Source of the DNA: Vibrio sp. UBA2441
Lineage (GTDB): Bacteria > Pseudomonadota > Gammaproteobacteria > Enterobacterales > Vibrionaceae
Reading direction: 5' to 3'
Length of the DNA stretch: 64,000 bases
Assembly: GCA_002342685.1 (NCBI GenBank)
Contig: DDQN01000062.1
Coordinates: 1 to 64,000 of the forward strand
A model generated the notes under the pieces. The model made no database searches and was not told the origin of the DNA. It saw nothing but the letters and a program-made list of their open reading frames with translations. Each line of letters opens with the position of its first letter. The first letter of the stretch is position 1. Below, piece by piece: positions 8,731 through 17,224 of the stretch. A program made the position numbers and the translations under genes.

Positions 8731-9567
8731 TTATTCTTTTACTGCACCGCTAACAAGACCGGTCGTGATGTGTTTCTGAGTCACTACAAAAAGTAACGTA
8801 ATGGGCACGGCTACCAATAAAGAGCCAGCGGCAAACAGAGTAAAGTTCTCTGCTGAGTTGGACGATATCCAGCTGAATATACCTATCGCCAGAGTCATTT
8901 TTTCTTCGCTTCGCAGGATCAACGTAGGCAAAATAAAATCCATCCATGGGGCGGTAAATGAAACCAGCCCGACAAAAACCAGAATAGGCTTGGCTAATGG
9001 CAATATAATCTCCAGAAAAATGGTCATATGCCCTGCACCATCTATTTTGGCGGCTTCATCAAGTGAAGTTGGGATAGCATCAAAGTACCCTTTCACCAGC
9101 CAGGTCATAAATGGAAGAGAGCCCGTCACATACACAAATAGCAATCCGGCATACGTATCGATAAGCCCCAGCTTGGTTAACAGAATATAGATAGCGGTCA
9201 TAGACAAAAACGCAGGGAACATTTGTAATACCAGAATGCTCATCATGACATTTCGCTTACCTTTAAAACGGTACCTCGAAAAGACAAAAGCGGTTGTGGT
9301 CACCACCACCAGCGAAATCAGCATATTGGCGGTGGCTAACATAAAAGTGTTTTTATACCAGTCCAGATAGGGCGTATCGGTAAACAATGCCCGGTAATGA
9401 TCTAGCGTGAAGCTAATATCACTAAACGAAGAGGTAAACAGGTTTGTCCCTGGCTTAAATGAGGCAAGCACCGTCCAGATAACCGGCCCCAATACCAAAA
9501 GCGCGTTAAGGGTTAAGAACAGATACACGATGGCTGTTCCCAGATTTCCAATAAATTTATTCATCAT
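8731..9567 (-). CDS. Maltodextrin/cyclodextrin ABC permease, MalG type
   Basis: Inner-membrane permease of 278 residues with six predicted helices. The EAA loop (about residues 177-196, DEAAKIDGAGH...LPLAKP) contacts the transport ATPase. Family: binding-protein-dependent transport permeases for sugars (MalG/GanQ). The start codon overlaps the stop of the malF-like gene by four bases (ATGA), so the two are translationally coupled. It should pair with the MalF-type permease and with the ATPase encoded on the opposite strand at 15198. Confidence 0.88.
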   Translation of the reverse strand: MMNKFIGNLGTAIVYLFLTLNALLVLGPVIWTVLASFKPGTNLFTSSFSDISFTLDHYRALFTDTPYLDWYKNTFMLATANMLISLVVVTTTAFVFSRYRFKGKRNVMMSILVLQMFPAFLSMTAIYILLTKLGLIDTYAGLLFVYVTGSLPFMTWLVKGYFDAIPTSLDEAAKIDGAGHMTIFLEIILPLAKPILVFVGLVSFTAPWMDFILPTLILRSEEKMTLAIGIFSWISSNSAENFTLFAAGSLLVAVPITLLFVVTQKHITTGLVSGAVKE

Positions 9568-10850
9568 GACATCCCCACATCATCTTTAAACGAATTCATT
9601 CGCCTGAACTGCCAGATAGCGATGCCTGACAAGAAAAGGAAAATCACGATAGATATCACCGACGCAATTTGATACTGCTGGAAGTCCAGAGTAAGTTTAT
9701 ATATCCAGGTGATCAGGATATCGGTGTGACCTGCAAATCGGTATTCTGGGTTAATCGGTCCACCCTGAGTGAGCAGATATATGGCACCAAAGTTATTAAA
9801 GTTGTGTGCAAACGTCATAACAAGTGACGGTGCGACCTGATGCATCACCATTGGAAACGTAATTTCACGAAACTGTTGGAATTTACTCGCACCGTCTACT
9901 TCGCTGGCTTCATAAAGGTCACTCGGTATGTTTGTTAACGCCCCGGAAATCAATAACATGAAATAAGGAGCACCAACCCAGACACTGACCGCAATCACTG
10001 TAATTTTGGCTAAAAAAGGGTCCGACAAGAACGCGACTGAATCAAAGCCCCACGCGTTGAGCGTCGCATTGACGGGCCCGATGCCGTTTAACAACAAACG
10101 GAACATCAATAAAGTAACGAACGCTGGAATTGCATAAGGCAGAATAAAGATAAATCGCCATGCTTTCTTTGCTTTTATCTTTTTATTATCTAGAGCCATC
10201 GCAAGTATAAAGCCAAACCCACAAGTGCAGATTGTCGCGAAAACGGCCCATAGAACCGTCCAGGTGGCGACACCGAAAAAGGTGCTAGACCAGATTTTCA
10301 GTTCAAACAAAGTGAGAAAGTTTTTAAATCCTATCCAATCCACCAAGTTCCGTGGAGGAATATGGTGTGGCGCCGAATAATTGGTGAAGGAAACCAAAAC
10401 CGTAATCACAATCGGCAGAATGATAAATGCAATACTGGCAATAAAAGCGGGGGACATTGCGATAAAGGCAAAGTTATCATCATAAATAGCCTTTAATTGA
10501 TCGCGTAGTCTCAAGGAACAGGTGCCGCATGTATTTGCATCTTTAATATTAATCACATAGGCACAAATTGCGAACAGCATTAGTATCGCCGCAATCACGC
10601 CCTCAACCAACATAAAGACTGAATTGTCGCCCTGAATAATATCAAACCCTTGACGAACCTGAGCAACATCTCCCAGCGTAATAAGATCTTTTAAGGCCGT
10701 ACTTATTCCTGGTAAATAGAAAAGAACCAAGAGTTGGATTAAGAGAAATACACTGCCTTTTACGGTGTGACCTTTTCTTAGCTGAGTGGCCCCCATCACC
10801 ACAAAAGAGAGAGGCGCACTAAAATTTGCTTTGGTTTCTGACCGCAACAT
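9564..10850 (-). CDS. Maltodextrin/cyclodextrin ABC permease, MalF type
   Basis: Larger permease subunit of 428 residues. An N-terminal extension of about 130 residues with extra hydrophobic segments precedes the core permease, as in MalF and GanP proteins. The EAA loop reads EASEVDGASKFQQFREITFP. A C-x-x-C pair lies near residue 114-117 (CGTCSLR) in the extension, which is unusual for MalF, and I cannot assign a role to it. The gene starts two bases after the binding-protein gene ends and overlaps the next permease. Confidence 0.87.
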   Translation of the reverse strand: MLRSETKANFSAPLSFVVMGATQLRKGHTVKGSVFLLIQLLVLFYLPGISTALKDLITLGDVAQVRQGFDIIQGDNSVFMLVEGVIAAILMLFAICAYVINIKDANTCGTCSLRLRDQLKAIYDDNFAFIAMSPAFIASIAFIILPIVITVLVSFTNYSAPHHIPPRNLVDWIGFKNFLTLFELKIWSSTFFGVATWTVLWAVFATICTCGFGFILAMALDNKKIKAKKAWRFIFILPYAIPAFVTLLMFRLLLNGIGPVNATLNAWGFDSVAFLSDPFLAKITVIAVSVWVGAPYFMLLISGALTNIPSDLYEASEVDGASKFQQFREITFPMVMHQVAPSLVMTFAHNFNNFGAIYLLTQGGPINPEYRFAGHTDILITWIYKLTLDFQQYQIASVISIVIFLFLSGIAIWQFRRMNSFKDDVGMS

Positions 10851-10852
10851 GT

Positions 10853-12082
10853 CTACTCCTGAAATTCAATCTGCTCTTCGATAATTGCTTTCGCACGGTC
10901 TAATACCTGCTTAGGGCTCATATCATTGACCCACATCGCCGTAATAGCACTCGCCATTGGTGACCAAAGATAGCCCATCTCAGGAATAGACGGCATAGCG
11001 TCAGAATAATAGCCCTGAGCAATTAATGCATAAGTCGCCTCGTCCGTATCAACAATGATCTTCTCCATTAGCGATTCGACTGGTGGCGTTGCGTTAGTCA
11101 TCTGATAGCGAAGCATTAACATTTTGTCTGAAGAAAGGTACTTGGCAAAGAGTTGTGCCGCCCTAGGATTGTCACTGAAAGACGATACTACCGCCAAACG
11201 AACGGTAGAAAATGTACGTGGTCGTTCGCCAAGCAGAGTCGGAATTGGCGTTACGCCAAAATTAACCCCACTTTTCTCATACCCTTCGATTGCCCACGGA
11301 CCATCAAGTATTGCCGCAACTTTACCTTCAGCAAAAAGCCCTCGACGAACCTGCGGGTTACGCATATCGATAGGATTAGAATTATTGGCCACCTTCAGGG
11401 TTTTCATTGCAGCCAATCCTTTTTGCGCTGCCTCCGAGTTAATACCTATATCTTTCGCATTGGTCCCTTTGTCACCGAATTCATAGCCACCATATAGTGC
11501 CAAAAACATTCGAGATTCATAATAATTTTGTACATCCCAAAGCAAACCGTACTTATTTTCTTGTTTATTATTGAATGTTTCTGCAAATTTACCAATCTCT
11601 TCAAAAGTCTCAGGCGCTTTTGGTAAAAGATCTTTGTTATAAAACAATGCCATGGTGGCAAAACTTACCGGAAATCCATAGCTCACGCCTTCATAGGTCG
11701 AAGCAGCAATTGCATTTGGCATAAAAGCGTTATTCACACGTTCTGCCGATACCAAGTTTTCCATCGCGCCACCCGCAGCAACCAGACGACCAAGCAAATC
11801 ATGCTCTATTTCCGCCACATCAGCGACACGGGCGGAACCACCGTCCTGAATCAACCTGGATGCTGAGTCGATAGGTGCCAAACCGCGAAAAGTAAATTTC
11901 ACATTAAAGCCATTATCTTTATTAAACTCTGAGGCGGCTTTCTCCATATAATCAAGCGTCGAGTTGTCCGTCCAAACCAGTAAGTTAGCGCCTGGTTCAG
12001 GTTTAATATCACTTTCGCCAGCCAACGCACTTGAAGTAACTAAAGACGTTAGCAGTATCGCCTTAATCCATTTATTTTCCAT
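10853..12082 (-). CDS. Maltodextrin/cyclodextrin-binding periplasmic protein, MalE type
   Basis: Extracellular solute-binding protein family 1. I take the ATG at 12082, which gives MENKWIKAILLTSLVTSSALAG, a clean Sec signal peptide cleaved around residue 21; the frame is open to 12118 but that adds a non-signal stretch. The mature protein has the usual start (ANLLVWTDNSTLDYMEKAASEF) and the FYNKDLLPKAPETFEE motif of maltose/cyclodextrin binders. It is first in the minus-strand operon (binding protein, two permeases, glucosidase), directly downstream of a CRP-like site and a 19-bp dyad. Confidence 0.87.
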   Translation of the reverse strand: MENKWIKAILLTSLVTSSALAGESDIKPEPGANLLVWTDNSTLDYMEKAASEFNKDNGFNVKFTFRGLAPIDSASRLIQDGGSARVADVAEIEHDLLGRLVAAGGAMENLVSAERVNNAFMPNAIAASTYEGVSYGFPVSFATMALFYNKDLLPKAPETFEEIGKFAETFNNKQENKYGLLWDVQNYYESRMFLALYGGYEFGDKGTNAKDIGINSEAAQKGLAAMKTLKVANNSNPIDMRNPQVRRGLFAEGKVAAILDGPWAIEGYEKSGVNFGVTPIPTLLGERPRTFSTVRLAVVSSFSDNPRAAQLFAKYLSSDKMLMLRYQMTNATPPVESLMEKIIVDTDEATYALIAQGYYSDAMPSIPEMGYLWSPMASAITAMWVNDMSPKQVLDRAKAIIEEQIEFQE

Positions 12083-12096
12083 CTCGACACCGTATA

Positions 12097-12115
12097 GTAG
12101 TACATAACATACTAC
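12097..12115. promoter_or_regulatory. 19-bp dyad at the malE-side start, candidate TrmB operator
   Basis: GTAGTA (12097-12102) and TACTAC (12110-12115) are perfect inverse complements with a 7-base spacer. They lie 15-33 bases upstream of the binding-protein start. On the minus strand the extended half-site reads ACTACTATACGG. A very similar ACTACTATATGG occurs near the porin start (12425-12436). Confidence 0.45.
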
Positions 12116-12171
12116 CATCTTAGTTGTGTGTATTTTTAAGTCAATTTTATCCGTTTAGCGTAGATTCAATT

Positions 12172-12187
12172 TGTGATCCTTATCAAC
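12172..12187 (-). promoter_or_regulatory. CRP-like site toward the binding-protein operon
   Basis: TGTGA-N6-TCAAC keeps the left half exactly and three of five bases on the right. Its position 90 bases before the binding-protein start suits catabolite activation. Confidence 0.5.
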
Positions 12188-12310
12188 AAACCCCTTTCAG
12201 GCCCTACTAATAAACAAATCCCAAATTATCGTTCTCTATATATACATAAATTAAAAACTGATGTTTAGCCTCCTTTGTATCACCAACAACCATCAACATA
12301 GTAGCTCTTT

Positions 12311-12326
12311 TGTGATTGAGATCACC
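12311..12326 (+). promoter_or_regulatory. CRP site toward the porin operon
   Basis: TGTGATTGAGATCACC matches the CRP consensus TGTGA-N6-TCACA at nine of ten positions. The intergenic region (12083-12489) otherwise holds AT-rich promoter sequence and no gene. Activation by CRP-cAMP would fit a sugar porin. Confidence 0.7.
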
Positions 12327-12489
12327 TTAATCAAGAGTAAAAAGTGACCGAACTCTCAATAAAGAAATCTATGGGGAGAAAAACAAATAAAATTAGATAA
12401 GAATAATTAGGCGTTCACGATGAACTACTATATGGGCGTATCATACAATTACTAAACGCAATCTAACAATTGGTTGATAAGGACTTAAA

Positions 12490-13542
12490 GTGAAAAGAAC
12501 CTTACTCTCTGCATCTATAGCGGTGGCTCTGACTGTTTCGCCTACCACTTTTGCTCAAGATGCCGCTACTGATGATTCTGCTGTTGCCTACAAGGATAGT
12601 TTCTTAGATGAAGCGATTCAGTTTGGCGGCCACGTAGGTATGTCATACGAGTATGAAGATAAACTGACCAAAGACTGGGCCGCATACGGAAGTGCAGAAC
12701 TTAAAGAGGAAATTAAGAGTTTTGAAGTTCTGAATGTTTTTTACAAAAATGCCATTTGGGATTTTTCTGCTTATTACGGGCTTAAACTCGTCGATCGTGA
12801 CTATCATGCAGCGGGCGATGGCTGGGACTATATCGAAAATGAAAATTCATATAAGCACCTGTTATCATTAAATAAAGGCATTCAATTGTCCGGTGGTTGG
12901 CGCTCTGGACTTATTTATGATCTTGAATATACCGACGGTGAATTTGATGTCAAAGGTGGTGACAAAGGGTTAAGTACACGAACGACTGAGCACAGTATCA
13001 AGCCTTACCTTACCTATTGGAATAACGAATACAATGCGGGTTTCTATTCTAACCTTGAGTACCTAGCCAGCGAAGAAGTTAAAAACGGTTACAAAAATGA
13101 GGAAGAAGGCTACAGCGTGTTGTTTAAACCTTATAAACGGTTGGGCAACTGGGAGCTAGGCGTTGAACTGTATTACCAAATCAAAGACACCGAGGGACAC
13201 CAGAAAAACGGGACACTTGATGACAAAGGCGATTTCAATGAAAAGTACTATGAACCCTATGCTCAGTACAGCTTTGAAGACGCAGGAACCTTGTATACCC
13301 GAGTTCGTATCGGCGAAAACGAAACCAACGACAAGTATGGCTATGCAGAAGGTGATAGCTACTTTACTGATATTCGTAAAGCGACGGTTGGTTACGAACA
13401 AGCGTTTGGTGATGACTGGCTACTAAAGGCGGAATACGAGAGAGCTAAAGAAGAGACAACATCTACACTTGATGCGCTGCAAGGCGACAAAAAAGTGCTA
13501 GAACAAGATACTTTCTACATACACGCACTGTACCGACTCTAA
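12490..13542 (+). CDS. OmpG-like monomeric outer-membrane porin
   Basis: Outer-membrane beta-barrel for oligosaccharide entry. A signal peptide (residues 1-22, ending TTFAQ) is followed by alternating amphipathic strands rich in Tyr and Trp and a C-terminal aromatic strand FYIHALYRL. The pattern resembles the OmpG family (also the KdgM-like oligosaccharide porins) rather than trimeric LamB. The start is GTG with AAGGAC eight bases upstream. First gene of the plus-strand arm, behind a CRP site. Its location suggests that it admits maltodextrins or cyclodextrins, in the role that CymA has in cyclodextrin users. Confidence 0.75.
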   Translation: MKRTLLSASIAVALTVSPTTFAQDAATDDSAVAYKDSFLDEAIQFGGHVGMSYEYEDKLTKDWAAYGSAELKEEIKSFEVLNVFYKNAIWDFSAYYGLKLVDRDYHAAGDGWDYIENENSYKHLLSLNKGIQLSGGWRSGLIYDLEYTDGEFDVKGGDKGLSTRTTEHSIKPYLTYWNNEYNAGFYSNLEYLASEEVKNGYKNEEEGYSVLFKPYKRLGNWELGVELYYQIKDTEGHQKNGTLDDKGDFNEKYYEPYAQYSFEDAGTLYTRVRIGENETNDKYGYAEGDSYFTDIRKATVGYEQAFGDDWLLKAEYERAKEETTSTLDALQGDKKVLEQDTFYIHALYRL

Positions 13543-13564
13543 AAAAAGCCCAGAGGAAACAACC

Positions 13565-14560
13565 ATGATTAAGGTTTCAGAGATTGCTAGAATTTTTGGC
13601 GGAAAAATTGAAGGCGATAGTTCGCTGGAGATAGCCCATATTCGTTCTGTACACAGTGACGAAACAGGGGGGCTAGCAATAATTTTATCCCAAAAAGAGT
13701 TAAAAGACAGCTCTGAAACCCTTGCTGATGTTGTTCTGGGACCGAAGGAGGTTTTAAGCAGTAACGCCAAAACCAAGATCATTATTGAAAAACTGGATGT
13801 CGAAAAGTTAAACCAGCTGCTTCGCTACTACAAAGTACAAAAATACCAACTCTTTGATCAGGGTAATACCTCGGATGTACCAGATGTCTATATTGGTAAA
13901 CACTGTGACATCGGCGAAAACTGCCACTTTATGCCCGGTGTAAAAATAATGAATGGTGTCACTATCGGCAATGGTGTTGTCATTCATGCCAATACCGTGA
14001 TCAAGGAAGGCACTATTATAGGTAACAATGTCACAATAGACTCCAACAACTCCATTGGTAACTACAGCTTCGAATATATGGCGGGGAAAACCAACCGCTA
14101 TGAAAGAGTGGAAAGCGTTGGCCGTGTCATCATCGAAAGTGATGTTGAGATAGGCAGCAATAACACCATAGACAGAGGCACATTAGGCGATACCGTCATC
14201 GGACACGGTACAAAGATAGATAATCTGGTTCAGATTGGTCATGACTGTAAGATAGGGAGAGATTGTCTGCTGGTATCGCAGACAGGGTTTGCCGGTCATA
14301 CCATTTTAGAAGACAACGTTATTGTTCATGGTCAGGCAGGCACATCAGGACATATTACTATAGGCAAAGGCTCTGTGATCAAGGCGAAATCAGGGGTCAG
14401 CCACTCCTGCCCGGAAGGCAGTAACCTGTTCGGGTACCCGGCGAAAGACGCCAGAGAATACTATCGTAACCTAGCCGTGCTCAACAAACTGACTAAGCAG
14501 TTCGATAGGCTTAAAAAGAACAAAAAGTTCTCACTTACCAGCCTATTCGGAAAGCATTAA
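13565..14560 (+). CDS. LpxD-like left-handed beta-helix acyltransferase
   Basis: Resembles UDP-3-O-(3-hydroxyacyl)glucosamine N-acyltransferase. It has an N-terminal LpxD-type uridine-binding-like domain (1-100), hexapeptide repeats of a left-handed beta-helix (about 105-290; many [LIV]G.. units) and a helical C-terminal tail. The His of QIGHD (residue 226) aligns with the catalytic His in QIAHN of E. coli LpxD. Housekeeping lpxD sits with fabZ, lpxA and lpxB, so this copy inside a maltodextrin operon is a paralogue. It could acylate lipid A or another amino sugar. It is 22 bases after the porin stop with its own GAGGAAAC site, so it is probably co-transcribed with the porin. Confidence 0.75.
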   Translation: MIKVSEIARIFGGKIEGDSSLEIAHIRSVHSDETGGLAIILSQKELKDSSETLADVVLGPKEVLSSNAKTKIIIEKLDVEKLNQLLRYYKVQKYQLFDQGNTSDVPDVYIGKHCDIGENCHFMPGVKIMNGVTIGNGVVIHANTVIKEGTIIGNNVTIDSNNSIGNYSFEYMAGKTNRYERVESVGRVIIESDVEIGSNNTIDRGTLGDTVIGHGTKIDNLVQIGHDCKIGRDCLLVSQTGFAGHTILEDNVIVHGQAGTSGHITIGKGSVIKAKSGVSHSCPEGSNLFGYPAKDAREYYRNLAVLNKLTKQFDRLKKNKKFSLTSLFGKH

Positions 14561-14651
14561 ATGAATCATAGCATTCCGAATATCTGGCCACGTATTTTGC
14601 TCCATATTCCGTTGAATCTAACCATTAAATTAATACAGAAGAGACATCGTT

Positions 14652-15134
14652 ATGAAACGTACATTACTTATTTCCGCTCTACTGGCTACTGTTCTGTCAG
14701 GATGTGCTAGTACAGAAGACCAAGCAACTCAAGCACAGGTAAACAGTGATCCTCGCATGCTTGACTGCAATCTAGCAACGGTTGAAGACCGTGGTCCGAT
14801 CCGCCCTTCGCTATATGTTGTAGGTACCTTTGCACAAAGTCAGTGGATCCATACTGAAGACCGTAAGATGAGTCACAAGGGAAATGGCCTGTACCAACTG
14901 GTTCGAGAAGAAAAAGCTGGTACTATCAATATGCAGTTTGCCACTATGAGCTGGAATCCACAATTCACCGTATCCGGAAAAGAACTGGCTACGGGTCAAG
15001 AGAAAGAGCTCAAACGTGGCGGCTTTGCAAAAGATACCCGCGTTTCAATAGCTGAAGACGGAAAGTATGTCTGGAGTATTCAGTTAAGCGAAGACAAAAA
15101 ACCAGTATCTGTTGTCTTGGCCCAGTGTAAATAA
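14652..15134 (+). CDS. Lipoprotein with probable starch-binding E-set domain
   Basis: Outer- or inner-membrane lipoprotein of 160 residues: signal peptide with lipobox LSGC (Cys18), then a short linker and one beta-rich domain (about 45-158). The pattern LYVVGTFAQSQW...KGNGLYQL...INMQFATMSWN resembles carbohydrate-binding modules that precede pullulanase catalytic domains and SusE/SusF C-terminal domains. The residues after Cys18 are STEDQ; Ser rather than Asp at +2 predicts outer-membrane sorting. It sits between the LpxD-like and ATPase genes. Likely role: holding maltodextrin near the porin, which is inference. Confidence 0.65.
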   Translation: MKRTLLISALLATVLSGCASTEDQATQAQVNSDPRMLDCNLATVEDRGPIRPSLYVVGTFAQSQWIHTEDRKMSHKGNGLYQLVREEKAGTINMQFATMSWNPQFTVSGKELATGQEKELKRGGFAKDTRVSIAEDGKYVWSIQLSEDKKPVSVVLAQCK

Positions 15135-15197
15135 CAGAGCTAACCGGACTCAAATCTAGTCCAATTAAGAAGATAATTCCGTCAGCGAGAGAAAACT

Positions 15198-16328
15198 ATG
15201 GCTAACGTAAGCCTACGCAAAGTAGAAAAAGAGTATGAAAACGGCTTTAAAGCTGTGCACGGTATCGACCTAGATATTCACGACGGTGAATTTATGGTGT
15301 TTGTTGGTCCGTCTGGCTGTGCAAAATCCACAACACTTAGAATGATCGCTGGCCTGGAAGACATTTCCGCTGGAGAAATCCGCATTGGCAACAACATAGT
15401 GAACGACCTGCCTCCTAAAGAACGCGGCATTGCTATGGTGTTTCAAAACTATGCGTTGTATCCACATAAAACCGTTTTTGACAACATGGCCTTCGGCCTG
15501 AAGATGCAGAAACGGCCAAAGGAAGAGATCAAACAGCGTGTAGAAGAAGCGGCAGAAAAGCTGGAAATCACCGACCTTTTATACCGTAAGCCAAAAGAAA
15601 TGTCCGGCGGGCAGCGTCAGCGAGTCGCTGTCGGCCGAGCCATTGTGCGTAAGCCAGAAGTTTTCTTATTCGATGAACCCCTTTCTAACCTTGATGCAAA
15701 ATTGCGCGTTTCTATGCGTGTAAAAATTGCTCAGCTTCATCAGGCACTAAAAGAAGAAGGGACCCCGGCAACCATGATTTACGTTACCCATGATCAGACA
15801 GAAGCACTGACTCTGGGTGATAGGATCTGTGTACTGAATCAAGGACGTATTATGCAAGTCGATACACCAGCGAATTTGTATAATTCCCCTGCCAATAAAT
15901 TCGTTGCCAGCTTCATTGGTTCTCCCGCGATGAACCTGATAGATACCGTTGCCCGTGAAGAAAATGGCCAAATGTATGTGGATATTGCACCGGAAGTACG
16001 GATGTTTATCCCGCAAGAGAAACAAGCCAGTTTACAAGGTCATGTAGACGAGCCCGTTTGTTTTGGCATTCGTCCTGAGCACATAACACTGGCCACAGAA
16101 GAAGATGAACTTAATGCCTTTGAAGGTGTGCTCACCGTGGTTGAAAACATGGGTAATGAAAAATTCTTGTACTTCAATGTTGGTGGCAAAGAGCTCATCG
16201 CCAGAGTCGCTGACCAGACGATTACGACTGCGGATATTGGTAAAACAATGCGCTTTAATTTAAATACTGCGTTTTGCCACCTGTTTGATTTTTACACAGA
16301 AAATAACTTAACCAGTATTCCGGTTTGA
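15198..16328 (+). CDS. Sugar ABC transporter ATPase, MalK/UgpC type
   Basis: ATPase of the maltodextrin importer, 376 residues. Walker A reads GPSGCAKST (about 37-45), where Ala replaces the Gly before Lys found in most MalK proteins. Q-loop (FQNYALYPH), signature MSGGQRQRVAVGRA, Walker B VFLFDEPLSNLD and H-loop VTHDQTEA are intact. A C-terminal TOBE/regulatory domain (about 240-376) matches MalK and UgpC. It is encoded on the strand opposite its permeases, so the two arms of the divergon must be expressed together to form a transporter. Confidence 0.9.
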   Translation: MANVSLRKVEKEYENGFKAVHGIDLDIHDGEFMVFVGPSGCAKSTTLRMIAGLEDISAGEIRIGNNIVNDLPPKERGIAMVFQNYALYPHKTVFDNMAFGLKMQKRPKEEIKQRVEEAAEKLEITDLLYRKPKEMSGGQRQRVAVGRAIVRKPEVFLFDEPLSNLDAKLRVSMRVKIAQLHQALKEEGTPATMIYVTHDQTEALTLGDRICVLNQGRIMQVDTPANLYNSPANKFVASFIGSPAMNLIDTVAREENGQMYVDIAPEVRMFIPQEKQASLQGHVDEPVCFGIRPEHITLATEEDELNAFEGVLTVVENMGNEKFLYFNVGGKELIARVADQTITTADIGKTMRFNLNTAFCHLFDFYTENNLTSIPV

Positions 16329-16571
16329 CCAGAGCACTATTAGAACCAATAGAATCCTTTTATCCTCACGCTGATAACCGGTTAATTACATGACTGTTTT
16401 ATCAAACTGAGGAGTGATGTTGTGTACTTTTTTATGTCTGCCAGAGCACCATTGCTGTAGTGTCAATAAACTCCTGAACGACAGTAACCGGATGGGAAAG
16501 GCAGCCCTGTTTTGGTAAATATATAAGTACAGTTTTTGTGTTTTCTATGGCTTTATGCCTGAGAACATTCC
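16329..16571 (+). other. Long 3' untranslated region of the porin/ATPase operon
   Basis: About 240 bases lie between the ATPase stop and its terminator with no open frame. Short complementary blocks (for example CTGCC near 16439 and GGCAG near 16501) could form a long-range stem. It may be a plain trailer or contain a small RNA. Confidence 0.35.
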
Positions 16572-16602
16572 AGAGGGAAGTGCTTACTTCCCTCTTTTTT
16601 TA
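16572..16602 (+). terminator. Rho-independent terminator after the ATPase gene
   Basis: Perfect 10-bp stem AGAGGGAAGT/ACTTCCCTCT, loop GCTT, followed by an uninterrupted T-run. Confidence 0.92.
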
Positions 16603-16630
16603 TCCACCACCGTTCTGTGGAGAGATGAGA

Positions 16631-17224
16631 TCACATCCCATAACGAAACGATTTACCCGCCACCACCATATCCCTGTGTACTGGTTGCAAAGCAGATGCG
16701 TATGCCGCAAGTAAAGTCATTGTATACTCACTACGAGCTGACATGGATTCATCGCTGCAGTCGCCCGCTTGACTTAACGTTTCCTCACATTGCCTAAAAA
16801 TAAGATGGTCCGGTATAAAACAGACGTGATTATTTTTATTGCCTGTCATACGCAGCTCAGAAATCGGATACACACCATTTACACTGGCAGAGACACTGAC
16901 TAGTAAAGCAGGCTTATGAGCCATTTCCTCATCAGTGACCAGCATCAGAAAGTTTTTCAGGGCTGGCGTCGCCATTCCATGCCACTCCGGAGTAATAAAA
17001 ATAAACGCATCAGACTGTTTCAGTGTCTCTGCAATCGGCGTCCACTGCGCCCATACATCACTCCCCTGCCACACGCCTTCATTCCAGAAAGGCAATTCGA
17101 GTTGGTGCAAATCAAGGATCGTACACTGATCGAAATGGGTAGTTGCTAATGTCTGTAAATAATTGGCGACGTTCAAACTTTGAGAATTAGCTCTTTGACT
17201 TCCGGATACGATAGTAATGTTCAT
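16631..17224 (-). CDS. NADPH-dependent FMN reductase
   Basis: Flavodoxin-fold oxidoreductase of 197 residues. The N-terminal phosphate-binding loop GSQRANSQS (residues 8-16) binds FMN, and the TPEWHGMATPALKNFLM block (about 78-94) is the family's second flavin-contacting motif. It probably reduces flavins or quinones in the cytoplasm. Its start overlaps the stop of the EamA gene by four bases, so the two form an operon that faces the MarR gene at 18252. With the MarR operators this suggests a detoxification unit. Confidence 0.85.
   Translation of the reverse strand: MNITIVSGSQRANSQSLNVANYLQTLATTHFDQCTILDLHQLELPFWNEGVWQGSDVWAQWTPIAETLKQSDAFIFITPEWHGMATPALKNFLMLVTDEEMAHKPALLVSVSASVNGVYPISELRMTGNKNNHVCFIPDHLIFRQCEETLSQAGDCSDESMSARSEYTMTLLAAYASALQPVHRDMVVAGKSFRYGM

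Noticed and set aside
11124..11497. Two plus-strand frames of 114-120 codons
   Set aside because: They lie antisense within the binding-protein gene, which has a clear signal peptide and family motifs.
16400..16560. Riboswitch (c-di-GMP, glycine, lysine or B12 type) in the ATPase trailer
   Set aside because: None of the conserved core sequences of these classes is present, and the element lies after the operon rather than before a gene.
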